The notes under the pieces were generated by a model, which was not told the DNA's origin, ran no database searches, and saw only the letters and a list, made by a program, of their open reading frames with translations. Source: Duganella callida (GTDB taxonomy: Bacteria > Pseudomonadota > Gammaproteobacteria > Burkholderiales > Burkholderiaceae_D). Taken from it: a stretch of DNA of 64,000 nucleotides. Positions 1-8,876 of this stretch are shown one piece after another. Both the position numbers and the translations under genes were made by a program. The stretch is taken from positions 1-64,000 of the forward strand of contig NZ_SPVG01000146.1 of the NCBI RefSeq assembly GCF_004614165.1. The letters run 5' to 3'. The stretch's first letter is position 1; each line of letters begins with the position of its first letter.

Positions 1-52
1 TAGCGCATGCGCTACGGCAGAGCCCGTGTGCGATTGGCAGAACTGACCCCGG
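1..52. repeat. Partial, diverged copy of a REP-like palindromic element
   Basis: The window opens inside a hairpin tip (TAGCGC-AT-GCGCTA, 1-14). Positions 11-52 then align without gaps to the right arm of the 88-nt palindrome at 56145-56232, with about 32 of 42 bases identical, including the shared ends GCTACGGC and CTGACCCCGG. The left arm would lie before the window. The element sits just past the stop codon of the minus-strand YkgJ gene, which is where REP elements usually lie. That it belongs to a family is inferred from two copies only. Confidence 0.55.
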
Positions 53-53
53 A

Positions 54-326
54 TTATGGGGCGGTGGCGCGTTCGAGGTCGGTGAGCCAGCGGATGGCGT
101 GCGCGCGGTCGGTGCCGCACATGTCGGCCGCGGGCTGCAGGCCGCCGCAGAAGGCGGGGCGCGCGGGCTGGCCGAAGATCAGGCAGCGGTTGTCGTCCGC
201 CAGTTGCACGCAGCGCACCCCCGCCGGCTTGCCGTCGGGCATGCCGGGGATGGGGCTGGTGATGGAGGGGGCCGTGCAGCAGGCGCCGCAGTTCGGTCGG
301 CACTCCAGGGAAGTGGTCGCGTGCAT
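54..326 (-). CDS. YkgJ-family cysteine-cluster protein
   Basis: This 90-residue protein has a cysteine pattern typical of the YkgJ/UPF0153 zinc- or iron-binding family: Cys near residues 9, 13 and 16 (CRPNCGACC), then CVQL, CLIF and an FCGG motif further on. The biochemical role of the family is not settled. It is the last gene of a minus-strand unit: its ATG lies 12 bp downstream of the pirin gene, which itself overlaps the SDR gene by 4 bp. No signal peptide is visible, so it is probably cytoplasmic. The gene appears intact and of normal length for the short members of the family. Confidence 0.8.
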   Translation of the reverse strand: MHATTSLECRPNCGACCTAPSITSPIPGMPDGKPAGVRCVQLADDNRCLIFGQPARPAFCGGLQPAADMCGTDRAHAIRWLTDLERATAP

Positions 327-338
327 AGGGGCGGTATT

Positions 339-1037
339 TTACGCCACTTCCATCAGCAGCACTTCGGTGGCGTCGATGGCGCTCAGCGTCAGCCGCTGTT
401 CGCCGTCGATCACCGCGCCGTCGCGGGCCGCCAGTTCGGTAGCGTTCACCGCCAGCCGGCCGTTGACGGCCACCACGTAGGCGCGGCCGGACAGGCGGTG
501 CTCGATGCGCTCGCCGGCTTGCAGCGTCGCCGCCAGCAGACGGGCGTCGGCGCTCAGTGGCAGCGCGCCTTCGGCCTGGTCGGTTGCGTCGCCGCTGGCC
601 AGCACGGCCAGCCTGCCGCTGCGTTCCGGGCGCGGAAAGCGTTTCGTCCGCCACGACGGTGCGCCGCCGGCGGTGCGCGGATGCAGCCAGATCTGGTACA
701 GCAAGGTCGGCTCGTTTTCGCGGTTGTGCTCCGAGTGGACGATGCCTTCGCCCGCGCTCATCACCTGCACGTCGCCGGCTTCGATGCGGTGCTGGTTGCC
801 CAGGCTGTCCGCGTGGGTGATGGCGCCGCGCCGCACGTAGGTGATGATCTCGACGTTGCGGTGGGCGTGCATGGGAAAGCCGGAGTCCGGCGCGAATTCG
901 TCGTCGTTCCACACATGCAGCGCGCCCACCGCGCCATATTCCGGCCGCCCCATGCCGGCGAAGCGGAAGTGCAGCCGGGCCTTGAGCCAGCCGGCATCGC
1001 TGCCGGCCAGCGAGGCGTAAGGACGCGGCGTGATCAT
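339..1037 (-). CDS. Pirin family protein (bicupin, putative quercetin dioxygenase-like)
   Basis: The 232-residue protein has the pirin N-terminal cupin signature. An HxH pair (His57, His59) in a [11 protein letters not shown] context is followed about 40 residues later by a [10 protein letters not shown] segment that supplies the third His and the Glu of the metal site. The C-terminal cupin half (about 140-232) is more degenerate, as usual. Bacterial pirins such as YhhW oxidise quercetin-like flavonoids or act as redox sensors; which applies here cannot be told. Its ATG overlaps the TGA of the upstream SDR gene by 4 nt (ATGA), implying translational coupling, and the YkgJ gene follows 12 bp later. 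An operon of SDR and pirin suggests oxidation of a small aromatic or quinone-like compound (inference). Confidence 0.88.
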   Translation of the reverse strand: MITPRPYASLAGSDAGWLKARLHFRFAGMGRPEYGAVGALHVWNDDEFAPDSGFPMHAHRNVEIITYVRRGAITHADSLGNQHRIEAGDVQVMSAGEGIVHSEHNRENEPTLLYQIWLHPRTAGGAPSWRTKRFPRPERSGRLAVLASGDATDQAEGALPLSADARLLAATLQAGERIEHRLSGRAYVVAVNGRLAVNATELAARDGAVIDGEQRLTLSAIDATEVLLMEVA

Positions 1038-1783
1038 ACCTGCGCCAGGCCACCGTCGACGAACAGCTCGGCGCCGTTGACGAAGCTGGAGTCGTCCGAG
1101 GCCAGGAAGGTGACGGCGCTGCCGATTTCGCTGGCCTCGCCCACGCGGCCCATCGGCACCTGGCTGGCCAGGTAGTCGAGCAGACCTTGCTGCTGGGCGG
1201 CGTCGTCGCCGGCCAGTTCCACCAGGCCCGGGGTTTTGATCGGTCCGGGCACGATGGTGTTGATGCGGATGGCACGGTCTTTCAAGTCCAGGATCCAGTT
1301 GCGGGCGAAGGCGCGCACCGCGGCTTTCGAGGCGGCGTAGACGCTGAAGGCGGCCGTGCCGGTGGTGGCGGCGGTGGAGCCGGTCAGGATCACCGAGGCG
1401 CCTTTGCTCAGCAGCGGCAGCGCTTTCTGCACGGTGAACAGCACGCCCTTGACGTTGCGGTCGAAGGTGTCGACGTAGTGGTCTTCGGTGATCGCGTCCA
1501 GTGGCAGCATGGAGCCGCCGCCGGCATTGGCGAACAGGACGTCGAGGCGGCCGTGGCGGGTTTTGATCTCGGCGTACAGTTTATCCAGGTCGCCCAGGCG
1601 CGACGAGTCGATGCGCAGGCCGGTGGCGCCGTGGCCGACGGCGTCCACCGCGGCGGCCAGTTCCGCCTCGCGGCGGCCGGTGATGATCACGGTGGCGCCT
1701 TCGGCGGCGAAGCGTTTGGCGGTGGCCAGGCCGATGCCGCTGGTGCCGCCGGTAACCAGTGCGATTTTGTTTGCGAGTTTCAT
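1034..1783 (-). CDS. SDR family NAD(P)-dependent oxidoreductase
   Basis: A classical short-chain dehydrogenase of about 249 residues. It has the Rossmann glycine motif TGGTSGIG near residues 9-16, the NAG motif (FANAGGG), and the catalytic Ser and YxxxK in a VYAASKAAV context. The start at 1783 was chosen because AAAGGA stands at the right distance in front of it; an in-frame ATG 48 nt further upstream has no ribosome site and adds residues unlike the family. It is the first gene of the SDR-pirin-YkgJ unit and is divergent from the LysR gene at 1895, which leaves a 111-bp shared control region. That arrangement makes the LysR protein its probable regulator. The substrate is unknown. Confidence 0.9.
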   Translation of the reverse strand: MKLANKIALVTGGTSGIGLATAKRFAAEGATVIITGRREAELAAAVDAVGHGATGLRIDSSRLGDLDKLYAEIKTRHGRLDVLFANAGGGSMLPLDAITEDHYVDTFDRNVKGVLFTVQKALPLLSKGASVILTGSTAATTGTAAFSVYAASKAAVRAFARNWILDLKDRAIRINTIVPGPIKTPGLVELAGDDAAQQQGLLDYLASQVPMGRVGEASEIGSAVTFLASDDSSFVNGAELFVDGGLAQV

Positions 1784-1894
1784 GATCGTTTCCTTTAGTG
1801 TTGGTTGAGAAGTGCTGCTCGGTGAAGACATAGTACGCAGCCGCCAGATGTTTTAAAATAGAAGCAATCGCAAACTATCGTTGCAGAATTGTCG

Positions 1895-2818
1895 ATGTCA
1901 AAAATTCCAGATTTTGAAGGACTGGCGATGTTCGCCAAGGTGGCCGAGGAACGCTCGTTCGCCGCGGCGGCGCGGGCGCTGGGCGTATCGGTGGCGACGG
2001 TGTCGCGCGGCGTGAGCCGGCTGGAGGACCGCCTGGGCGCGCGCCTGCTCAACCGCAGTTCGCGCCAGCTGGCGTTGACCGAGTTCGGTCACACGATCGC
2101 CGAAAGCGCCAGCCGCATCTACCGCGAGGCCGAAGCCACCGAAGGCGCGGCGCGCGAGATGTCGGTGCAGCCGCGCGGCCTGATCAAGTTTGCCGCGCCG
2201 ATGTCGTTCGGCCTGCGCTGGGTGGCGCCGCTGCTGCCGGAGTTCTTCCAGCGCTATCCGGAGGTGTCGGTCGACCTGCACCTGTCGGATGCCACGGTCG
2301 ATCTGGTCGGCGATGGCTATGACGCGGCGCTGCGCATCGCCGTGCTGGGCGATTCCGCGCTGGTGGCGCGCAAACTGTGTTCGGTGTCGCAGGTGCTGCT
2401 GGCGGCGCCCGCGTATCTGGAGCGGCATGGTGCGCCGTCCCATCCCTCGGAACTCAGTGCTCATGCCTGCCTGGCCTATGCCTATCGCGCGCGCAGCCCG
2501 GCGTGGCGCTTCACCAGCGAGGAGGGCGAGGAGGTCAGCGTGGTGCCGGAAGGTCCGCTGCGCGTAAACAATGCCGATGCGCTGATCCCGACCGTGCTGG
2601 CCGGCGTGGCGATCTGCGAACTGCCGGAATTCATGGCCAGCGAATACGTGCGCGACGGCCAGCTGGTACAGCTGCTGCCGACCTGGCGCATGGCGACCGG
2701 CGGCCTGTATTTTGTGCGGCCATCGGCACGTGCCAGGCCGGCCAAGGTGGAGGCGCTGGCTAGCTTTCTTGCCGAGCGCCTGGCGACGCCCGAGTGGCAA
2801 CTGCCGCAGCAGAAGTAG
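1895..2818 (+). CDS. LysR family transcriptional regulator
   Basis: This regulator of about 307 residues has the LysR winged helix-turn-helix in its first 60 residues (FAAAARALGVSVATVSRGVSRLE) and a periplasmic-binding-like effector domain after about residue 90. It is transcribed away from the SDR-pirin operon, so it probably controls that operon and itself from the shared 111-bp gap. An in-frame TTG at 1889 is an alternative start; ATG 1895 is preferred because the protein then begins just before helix 1. Its 3' end overlaps the convergent hydrolase gene (2760-3563) by 59 bp, so the last 20 codons or so of each gene occupy the same DNA. Confidence 0.9.
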   Translation: MSKIPDFEGLAMFAKVAEERSFAAAARALGVSVATVSRGVSRLEDRLGARLLNRSSRQLALTEFGHTIAESASRIYREAEATEGAAREMSVQPRGLIKFAAPMSFGLRWVAPLLPEFFQRYPEVSVDLHLSDATVDLVGDGYDAALRIAVLGDSALVARKLCSVSQVLLAAPAYLERHGAPSHPSELSAHACLAYAYRARSPAWRFTSEEGEEVSVVPEGPLRVNNADALIPTVLAGVAICELPEFMASEYVRDGQLVQLLPTWRMATGGLYFVRPSARARPAKVEALASFLAERLATPEWQLPQQK

Positions 2819-3563
2819 CCAGCCACCCGGCCACCTGCCGCGCCACCCAGGGGCCATCGTCCAGCGGCAGATCGTGACCAGCGGTGGGATGCACGCGGTG
2901 CGGCGCCTGCCAGGCCTGCGCCAGATTGGCTGAGCAGCGTGGATCGACCAGCTGATCGCCGGCGCTGCTCAGCACCAGCACCGGAACGGCGGGCCGCGCG
3001 GCCGGGGCGCGGAAGCGGGCGGCGGACCACAGCTGGCGCAGCGCGTTGGCGCGCGTGACCGGATATTCGCGCTGGTAGGCCAGCCAGCGCGTCAGCATGC
3101 CTTCGCGGTAGGCCATGTCGCCCTCGCGGCTGGTCAGCCGCAGGATCAGACGTTCCTGGTTTTCCACGCCGCCCTTGAACACCTGCCTCAGTATCGATGG
3201 GTAGTTCTGCCAGCGCAGCCGCTGGTGGAAGCGGCTGTAGGGCCGCATGCTGGTGTTGATCAGCACACAGCGCTCGACTTCCTGCGGATAGCGGCTGGCC
3301 CATTCCACCGCCACCATGCCGCCCAGCGACAGGGCCAGCAGCGAATAGGGCGCCGGTACGCCGCGCGCGCGCAAATCCTGGCGGCAGAACTCCACCATCG
3401 CGGCCACCGTGGTGGCGCTACGCAGCGCGTGCTGTTCGCCGTTGCCGGGCAGGTCGGGCGTGATGATCACGGCATCCGGCACCGCCTCGGCCAGTTCGCC
3501 GGCGAAACGACCCCAATGGCGCTGTTCGCGCATCAGTCCCCGCAGCAGCACCCAGTGGCTCAT
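2760..3563 (-). CDS. Alpha/beta-fold hydrolase
   Basis: The protein is about 267 residues with an alpha/beta hydrolase fold: a nucleophile elbow in SLLALSLGGMVAVEW (Ser in LSLGG), a late Asp in SSAGDQLVDP and a His in TAGHDLPLD. The reading frame is open far upstream, but the true start is MSHWVLLRG at 3563, because that ATG overlaps the TGA of the M14 peptidase gene by 4 nt. The pair is therefore probably co-translated. The 3' end overlaps the convergent LysR gene by 59 bp. A peptidase or deacylase next to a hydrolase suggests degradation of an acylated or amidated compound, but the substrate cannot be named. Confidence 0.85.
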   Translation of the reverse strand: MSHWVLLRGLMREQRHWGRFAGELAEAVPDAVIITPDLPGNGEQHALRSATTVAAMVEFCRQDLRARGVPAPYSLLALSLGGMVAVEWASRYPQEVERCVLINTSMRPYSRFHQRLRWQNYPSILRQVFKGGVENQERLILRLTSREGDMAYREGMLTRWLAYQREYPVTRANALRQLWSAARFRAPAARPAVPVLVLSSAGDQLVDPRCSANLAQAWQAPHRVHPTAGHDLPLDDGPWVARQVAGWLATSAAAVATRASPGARQES

Positions 3564-4576
3564 GAGTGATACCACTGCGTCAGCGCGCGGCGATGATGGA
3601 AGGTGCGCGTCATTCCGGACGGCAGCCAGCGCGTATGGCTGGTGGCCGCGCGCATCAGGAAGTCGAGCAGGATCAGGTGCCGCCGCAGCACGCGTTGCAG
3701 ACGGTGGCGTGCGGTCGGGTTGAAGATGGCGATGCGGTCGAAGATCTGGCGCGGGTTCTTCTTCACCCACAGCCAGGAGCCCATCTCCAGCGTGAGCGGC
3801 AGGAACACGCGCTCGCTGTAGGCGGTGCCGTTCAGGTACAGATAGTCCCACAAGTCGCCATGGGTGCGGTACTGGCGGCTCTGCGGCTCGAACACGTAGT
3901 TGTGGTTGGGGTAGGCCTGGGTGTACATCTCTTCCAGCGCGCCGATGTCGGCCAGATGCGGGATCGGCGTCGCCGTGTGCGCGTGCGGGAACCAGATGCG
4001 GTCGCGCAGGCCAAAGCCCGAGTGACAGTCGAGCGCCATGCTGAACTGGCGTGTCAGCAGCTCGCGTTCCACCAGCTCGCACACCGCCTGGCTTTCCGGC
4101 TCCATCGGCGCGCCCTCGGCGCCGCGGAACCACGGCAGGTGATGGCTGAAGCGCTGCCCGCCCAGCATGAAGGGCACGCGCTCGACGGCGCTCATCGGCG
4201 CGTTGCGCATCAGGTCCACGCCTTGCGGATTGCAGCGCGTGGCCTGCCACATGCCCCCAGGGTTCACCAGCGGCATCAGCACCAGCCGCAGCGACTGCAG
4301 CTGCTGGTGCAACGTATCGTCCCAGCGCAGCCGCGCCAGCAGGTTCTCGAGGAAGGACAGCACCACCTGGGTGCCGATGCGTTCCAGCCCGTGGATGCCG
4401 CCGAAGATGCCCAGCGCCGGCACGTCCGGGGCCGGATTGCCGATGGCGATGCTGTAGACCGGGAACTGGCGGCCGTCCATCGCCACCGTGCAGGACGTGC
4501 GCACCTCCAGATGTTTTCCACCTTCGTCGATCAGACGTTTCAGGGTGATCAGTTCGGGCAGATTCTTTTCCGGCAT
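3560..4576 (-). CDS. M14-type zinc carboxypeptidase / deacylase
   Basis: The 338-residue protein matches the M14 metallocarboxypeptidase superfamily. It has the zinc HxxE motif in FGGIHGLERIG, the third zinc ligand in LDCHSGFG, and a candidate catalytic Glu in LTLEMGSWLW. This succinylglutamate-desuccinylase-like branch can hydrolyse peptides or N-acyl amino acids. There is no signal peptide, so action in the cytoplasm is likely. It is the first gene of a two-gene minus-strand unit with the hydrolase (ATGA overlap). A further LysR gene lies just upstream on the same strand, ending 45 bp before this start, so read-through is possible. Confidence 0.82.
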   Translation of the reverse strand: MPEKNLPELITLKRLIDEGGKHLEVRTSCTVAMDGRQFPVYSIAIGNPAPDVPALGIFGGIHGLERIGTQVVLSFLENLLARLRWDDTLHQQLQSLRLVLMPLVNPGGMWQATRCNPQGVDLMRNAPMSAVERVPFMLGGQRFSHHLPWFRGAEGAPMEPESQAVCELVERELLTRQFSMALDCHSGFGLRDRIWFPHAHTATPIPHLADIGALEEMYTQAYPNHNYVFEPQSRQYRTHGDLWDYLYLNGTAYSERVFLPLTLEMGSWLWVKKNPRQIFDRIAIFNPTARHRLQRVLRRHLILLDFLMRAATSHTRWLPSGMTRTFHHRRALTQWYHS

Positions 4577-4621
4577 GGCGCGCTACGTAAAAAGAGATGT
4601 GCGCTAGTGTAGCCGATATTG

Positions 4622-5524
4622 CTAGCTTGCCGTCGCCGCCAACGACAGCAAGGTTTCGCGGAAGTTGGCCACCAGCGGCCGCAGGTTGATGCGGTGCCAT
4701 GCCGCCCACAACGGCGCGCGATAACTGAACCACGGCAGCTCGCGCAGCACCACGCCCGGCGGCGCCTGATGCCGCAGGCCCTGCTGCACCAGCGCCACGC
4801 CCAATCCGGCCGCCACCAGGCCCAGCGCGGTGGTGGGTTCGCTGGCCTCCATCTTGATGCTGGGGGTGAAGCCCGACCGCACGCAGGCGGCCACGAAGTT
4901 GTGGTGATGTTCGCCCGTTTCGTGATGGCGCACCACGATCCAGTCCTGGCCGGCCAGATCGTCCGGCTTCAGTTCCGTGATGTCGGCCAGCGGATGGCCC
5001 TCCGGCAGCGCCAGGATCATTGGATCGCTCAGCACGCGCGCCGCTTCCAGGTCGGGATCGTCGGCCGGCGGCGGATCGCACACCAGCGCAATGTCCAGGC
5101 TGCGCTGGCGCAGTCCTTCCAGCTGCTCGGACGAGTGCAGGCTGTAGAGCGCCACGTGCACGTTCGGCCGCGTTGCGCGCAGGGTGCGCAGGCCGCCGGG
5201 CAGCACGCCGGCATGCATGGCGTTTTCGATGTAGCCGATACACAGGCCCCCCTCGTCGCCGCGTCCCAGGCGCTTGGCCAGCGCCTCCAGCCGCCGGGCG
5301 TGGGTGAGGAAGGCCTGCGTCTCGGCCAGGAAAGTGCGGCCGTCACGGGTCAGGCGGATGCGTTGCTGGCTGCGTTCGAACAGCGTCAATCCCAGCTTTT
5401 CCTCCAGTTGGGCGATCTGTCGGCTCAGCGGCGATTGCGAGATATGCAGCTTCTCGGCGGCGCGGCCCACATGTTCCTCTTCGGCCACGGTGACGAAATA
5501 CTGGAGTTGGCGGATGTCGAGCAT
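4622..5524 (-). CDS. LysR family transcriptional regulator (aromatic-catabolism type)
   Basis: The product is about 300 residues. The N-terminal helix-turn-helix (LQYFVTVAEEEHVGRAAEKL, then SQSPLSRQIAQLEE) is of the CatM/BenM-like subgroup, followed by a LysR substrate-binding domain. The start at 5524 gives MLDIRQLQYF, the standard N-terminus; a longer frame to 5584 would add 20 unrelated residues. It is divergent from the aldo/keto reductase gene at 5634 and separated from it by 109 bp, so it is the likely regulator of that gene and of the downstream fusion gene. Confidence 0.9.
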   Translation of the reverse strand: MLDIRQLQYFVTVAEEEHVGRAAEKLHISQSPLSRQIAQLEEKLGLTLFERSQQRIRLTRDGRTFLAETQAFLTHARRLEALAKRLGRGDEGGLCIGYIENAMHAGVLPGGLRTLRATRPNVHVALYSLHSSEQLEGLRQRSLDIALVCDPPPADDPDLEAARVLSDPMILALPEGHPLADITELKPDDLAGQDWIVVRHHETGEHHHNFVAACVRSGFTPSIKMEASEPTTALGLVAAGLGVALVQQGLRHQAPPGVVLRELPWFSYRAPLWAAWHRINLRPLVANFRETLLSLAATAS

Positions 5525-5562
5525 TTGAGACCTCGAATGACTTAAGTTGTGCAAATTATGTC

Positions 5563-5590
5563 TTGGACAGTCTAAAGTAGTCAATCTAAA
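5563..5590 (+). promoter_or_regulatory. Candidate sigma-70 promoter for the aldo/keto reductase unit
   Basis: TTGGAC (5563-5568) and TCTAAA (5585-5590) are separated by 16 bp inside the gap between a divergent LysR gene and the aldo/keto reductase. The surrounding DNA is AT-rich compared with the coding sequence. Neither box is perfect, so this is a moderate call. Confidence 0.35.
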
Positions 5591-5633
5591 CTTTGCCTCA
5601 GTTCTTCAAATTACTCCTCCGAAAGGAATCGAC

Positions 5634-6650
5634 ATGAGCATCCGTAACAAACTGCAAAGCAAACTGGGTTTTGGCGCCGCACCGCTGGGCAATATGTTCC
5701 GCAACATCCCTGACGAAGAAGCACTGGCCACCGTGGAAGCGGCCTGGAATCAGGGCGTGCGTTACTTCGACACCGCGCCGCTGTACGGCGCCGGCCTGTC
5801 CGAGCTGCGCATCGGCGAAGCGCTGGCCAAGTACAAGCGTGACAAGTACATCCTCAGCACCAAGGTCGGCCGCGTGATCCTCGACGAAGTGGAAGATCCG
5901 TCGGCGCGCCAGCTGGGCGAGAAGGGGGGCGTGTTCCAGTTTGGCCGCCCTAACAAGATTGTCAACGACTACACCGCCGACGGCACCCTGCGCTCCATCG
6001 AGGACAGCCTGAAACGCCTGAAGACCGACCACCTGGACATCGTCTTCATCCACGACGTGGCGCAGGACTTCTACGGCGACAGCTGGCTGCAGCACTTCGA
6101 AACGGCCCGTACCGGCGCCTTCCGCGCCCTCGATCGCCTGCGTGACGAAGGCGTGATCAAGGGCTGGGGCCTGGGCGTGAACCGCGTCGAACCGGTGGAA
6201 CTGATGCTGGAACTGGATGAACCGAAACCGGACGTGACCCTGCTGGCCGGTCGCTACACGCTGCTCGATCACGAACGCGCGCTGCAGCGCCTGATGCCGA
6301 CGGCGCTCAGGCACGGCATGGACGTGGTGGTCGGTGGCCCATACAGCTCGGGCATCCTGGCCGGCGGCGCCCATTTCGAATACCAGAAAGCCTCGCCGGA
6401 AATCATCGCCAAGGTGGAGCGCATCAAGGCCATTGCCCAGCGTCACAACGTCAGCGTCAAGGCGGCCGCACTGCACTTCGCGCTGGCCAATCCGGCGGTG
6501 GCGGCAGTGATCCCGGGCGCCAGCCGTCCGGAGCGCATCGCCGAGGACCATGCGGCGCTGAACGAAAAAGTGCCTGCCGCCTTCTGGCAGGAGATGCGTG
6601 AACAGAAACTGGTGGCGGACAATGCGCCCCTGCCAGGCGACAAGGAGTAA
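5634..6650 (+). CDS. Aldo/keto reductase (D-threo-aldose dehydrogenase-like)
   Basis: This is a 338-residue TIM-barrel aldo/keto reductase. The catalytic tetrad is visible as Asp and Tyr in [10 protein letters not shown], Lys in LSTKVGR and His in FIHDV. Overall it resembles the family that includes L-fucose/D-threo-aldose 1-dehydrogenase and pyridoxal 4-dehydrogenase. The start at 5634 follows GAAAGGAATCGAC. The next gene, the SRPBCC-DkgB fusion, begins 4 bp after the stop, with its ribosome site inside the end of this gene, so the two form an operon. A divergent LysR regulator upstream probably controls it. The substrate is probably a sugar or an aldehyde (inference). Confidence 0.9.
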   Translation: MSIRNKLQSKLGFGAAPLGNMFRNIPDEEALATVEAAWNQGVRYFDTAPLYGAGLSELRIGEALAKYKRDKYILSTKVGRVILDEVEDPSARQLGEKGGVFQFGRPNKIVNDYTADGTLRSIEDSLKRLKTDHLDIVFIHDVAQDFYGDSWLQHFETARTGAFRALDRLRDEGVIKGWGLGVNRVEPVELMLELDEPKPDVTLLAGRYTLLDHERALQRLMPTALRHGMDVVVGGPYSSGILAGGAHFEYQKASPEIIAKVERIKAIAQRHNVSVKAAALHFALANPAVAAVIPGASRPERIAEDHAALNEKVPAAFWQEMREQKLVADNAPLPGDKE

Positions 6651-6654
6651 GACC

Positions 6655-7863
6655 ATGGCCAGCACGATTGCAAGCATTACGCTCCCGGTGAGCGCGGACC
6701 GTGTCTGGCAGCTGATCGGCGGGTTCAACTCGCTGCCCGATTGGCTGCCATACATCCCGCAAAGCGAATTGAGCGAGGGTGGCCGCATCCGCACCCTGGC
6801 CAATCCGTCCGGCGACGCCATCGTCGAACGGCTGGAAGTGTTCAACGACGAGGAACGCTACTACAGCTATTCGATCCTGAAGGCGCCGTTCCCGTCCCGC
6901 GATTACTACGCCACGCTGCGCGTCAAGCCGGCCGGCGAGACGACATCGGTGGTCGAGTGGGCCGGCTGCTTTGCGCCGGTCGGCGTCAGCGACGAGGAAG
7001 TGGTCAGGCTGTTCCACGGTATTTACACCGACGGGCTGCAGGCGCTGGCGCAGAAGATCATGGAAGTGCCGGCGCTGGGCGTGGGTACCTTCCGTCTGCA
7101 GGGCGAGGCGGCGTTCGATTCGGTACGCAATGCGCTGGAAGCCGGCTACCGCGTGATCGACACCGCGCAGATCTACGGTAACGAGGCCGAAGTCGGCGCC
7201 GCCATCGCGGCCAGCGGCGTGCCGCGTTCGGCGCTGTACCTCACCACCAAGATCTGGATCGACAATCTGTCGCGCGACAAGCTGATACCGAGCCTGAAGG
7301 AGAGCCTGGCCAAGCTGCGCACCGATTACGTCGACCTGACCCTGATCCACTGGCCCTCGCCCGGCGACGCGGTGGCGCTGAAGGAGTTCATGGAAGCGCT
7401 GGCGGAAGCCCGCGAGCAGGGGCTGACGCGGCAGATCGGCATCTCCAACTTCACCATCGATCTGATGCAACAGGCGATCGAGGTGGTGGGCGCGGAGGCG
7501 ATTGCCACCAACCAGATCGAGCTGCATCCGTACCTGCAGAACCGCAAGGTGGCCGAGTTTGCGCGTCAGAACGGCATCCACGTCACCTCGTACATGACGC
7601 TGGCTTACGGCAAGGTGCTGAGCGATCCGACCATCCTCGCTATCGCCGAACGGCATCAGGCGACACCGGCGCAGGTGGTGCTGGCCTGGGCGATGCGCCT
7701 GGGCTACGCGGTGATCCCGTCGTCGACCAAACGCGCCAACCTGGAAAGCAACCTGAAGGCGCGTGAACTGAATCTGAGCGACGACGATATGGCGCAGATC
7801 GGTGCGCTGGATCGCGGCGAGCGCCTGACCAGCCCTCAAGGCCTGGCGCCGGCCTGGGATTGA
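6655..7863 (+). CDS. SRPBCC domain fused to a DkgB-type 2,5-diketo-D-gluconate reductase
   Basis: The 402-residue frame has two parts. Residues 1 to about 135 are a lipid/ligand-binding SRPBCC (MxaD/polyketide-cyclase-like) domain. From Met136 (ATG 7060) onward the sequence is a full 267-residue aldo/keto reductase very like DkgB (YafB) of enterobacteria, with catalytic [14 protein letters not shown] and LIHWPSP segments and a C-terminus ending LAPAWD. The junction falls exactly at the normal first residue of DkgB, with no stop codon between. The start at 6655 has AAGGAG in front. DkgB enzymes reduce 2,5-diketogluconate or methylglyoxal with NADPH. Either this is a true bifunctional protein or the second part is also initiated internally at 7060, where the ribosome site is weak. 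The gene abuts the convergent LysR gene. Confidence 0.85.
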   Translation: MASTIASITLPVSADRVWQLIGGFNSLPDWLPYIPQSELSEGGRIRTLANPSGDAIVERLEVFNDEERYYSYSILKAPFPSRDYYATLRVKPAGETTSVVEWAGCFAPVGVSDEEVVRLFHGIYTDGLQALAQKIMEVPALGVGTFRLQGEAAFDSVRNALEAGYRVIDTAQIYGNEAEVGAAIAASGVPRSALYLTTKIWIDNLSRDKLIPSLKESLAKLRTDYVDLTLIHWPSPGDAVALKEFMEALAEAREQGLTRQIGISNFTIDLMQQAIEVVGAEAIATNQIELHPYLQNRKVAEFARQNGIHVTSYMTLAYGKVLSDPTILAIAERHQATPAQVVLAWAMRLGYAVIPSSTKRANLESNLKARELNLSDDDMAQIGALDRGERLTSPQGLAPAWD

Positions 7864-8781
7864 TCAGGCCATCGTTGCGGCGACCAGCGCGATCTGCTCC
7901 CGCAGCCAGCGCTGGGCCGGATGTGCATCGTTGCGCCGGTGCCAATGCAGCACGAACGGCACCGGCGCCAGATTGATTTCCTTCGGCAGCGACATCAGCG
8001 CCAGCTGATCGCGCATGCCGCTGGCTTCCACCGCGCCTCTCATCATCGTCGCCAGCAGATCGCTGCGGGCGACGATGCCGGGGACGGCGTACATCTGCGG
8101 CAGGGCCAGCGCGATGCTGCGTTTGCGTCCCAGCTGCGCCAAACTGGTATCCACCAGGCCGACGCCATCCCCCTCCGGCGACACCAGCAGGTGCTGGTAC
8201 GACAGGAAAGCCTCCAGCGTCATCTTCCTTTTGGTCAGCGGATGTTTTTTGCGTGCGACGCAGACGAAAGCTTCCTCGAACAATGCCATGGTCGGAATGC
8301 GCGGCGTGTCGCCGGCGGGGACGCCGACGGCCGCATCGGCCTCGCCCGCATCGAGCAGCGCCAGCGCGTCCTCGCGCGCGGTGAACGCCTTGACGCGCAG
8401 GGTGACGCCCGGCGCCCGCCGCGCCAGCCGTTCCTGCAGCGCCGGCAGCAGCCGGAAGGCCGGATGCTCCGACAGGCCGAGCGTGAACCGCACGGTCGAC
8501 CGCGCCGGATCGAACGCCTGCGTGAAGTCCAGCGTGCGCTGGATGCTGGCCAGCGCCTCGCCCAGCGGCGCCGCCAGCTCCAGCGCGCGCGGCGTGGGCT
8601 GCAGGCCGCTGGCGCTGCGCACGAACAAGTCATCCTTCAACAACAGCCGCAGACGCGCCAGCGCCGCGCTCATGGCGGGCTGGGTACGGCCGATGCGCAC
8701 GCCTGCGCGCGTGACGTTGCGCTCGCACATGAGCGCGTCGAAAGCCACCAGCAGATTGAGGTCGATTCCATGTAAATCCAT
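7864..8781 (-). CDS. LysR family transcriptional regulator (NodD/PcpR-like)
   Basis: This 305-residue LysR protein starts MDLHGIDLNLLVAFDAL, the pattern of the NodD/LeuO/PcpR branch. It has the helix-turn-helix in residues 20-50 and the effector-binding domain after about residue 95. Its stop codon directly abuts that of the convergent fusion gene (7863/7864). It is divergent from the SnoaL-like gene at 8877 with 95 bp between, so that gene is its likely target. Confidence 0.9.
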   Translation of the reverse strand: MDLHGIDLNLLVAFDALMCERNVTRAGVRIGRTQPAMSAALARLRLLLKDDLFVRSASGLQPTPRALELAAPLGEALASIQRTLDFTQAFDPARSTVRFTLGLSEHPAFRLLPALQERLARRAPGVTLRVKAFTAREDALALLDAGEADAAVGVPAGDTPRIPTMALFEEAFVCVARKKHPLTKRKMTLEAFLSYQHLLVSPEGDGVGLVDTSLAQLGRKRSIALALPQMYAVPGIVARSDLLATMMRGAVEASGMRDQLALMSLPKEINLAPVPFVLHWHRRNDAHPAQRWLREQIALVAATMA

Positions 8782-8876
8782 GCGGTGGATAATACTGCAT
8801 ATCCATTATCGATTGGACTTGCGTGCGGCGTGGGCGCTACAGTGAACGGGTCATTCACTCACCCGGAAAGCACACC

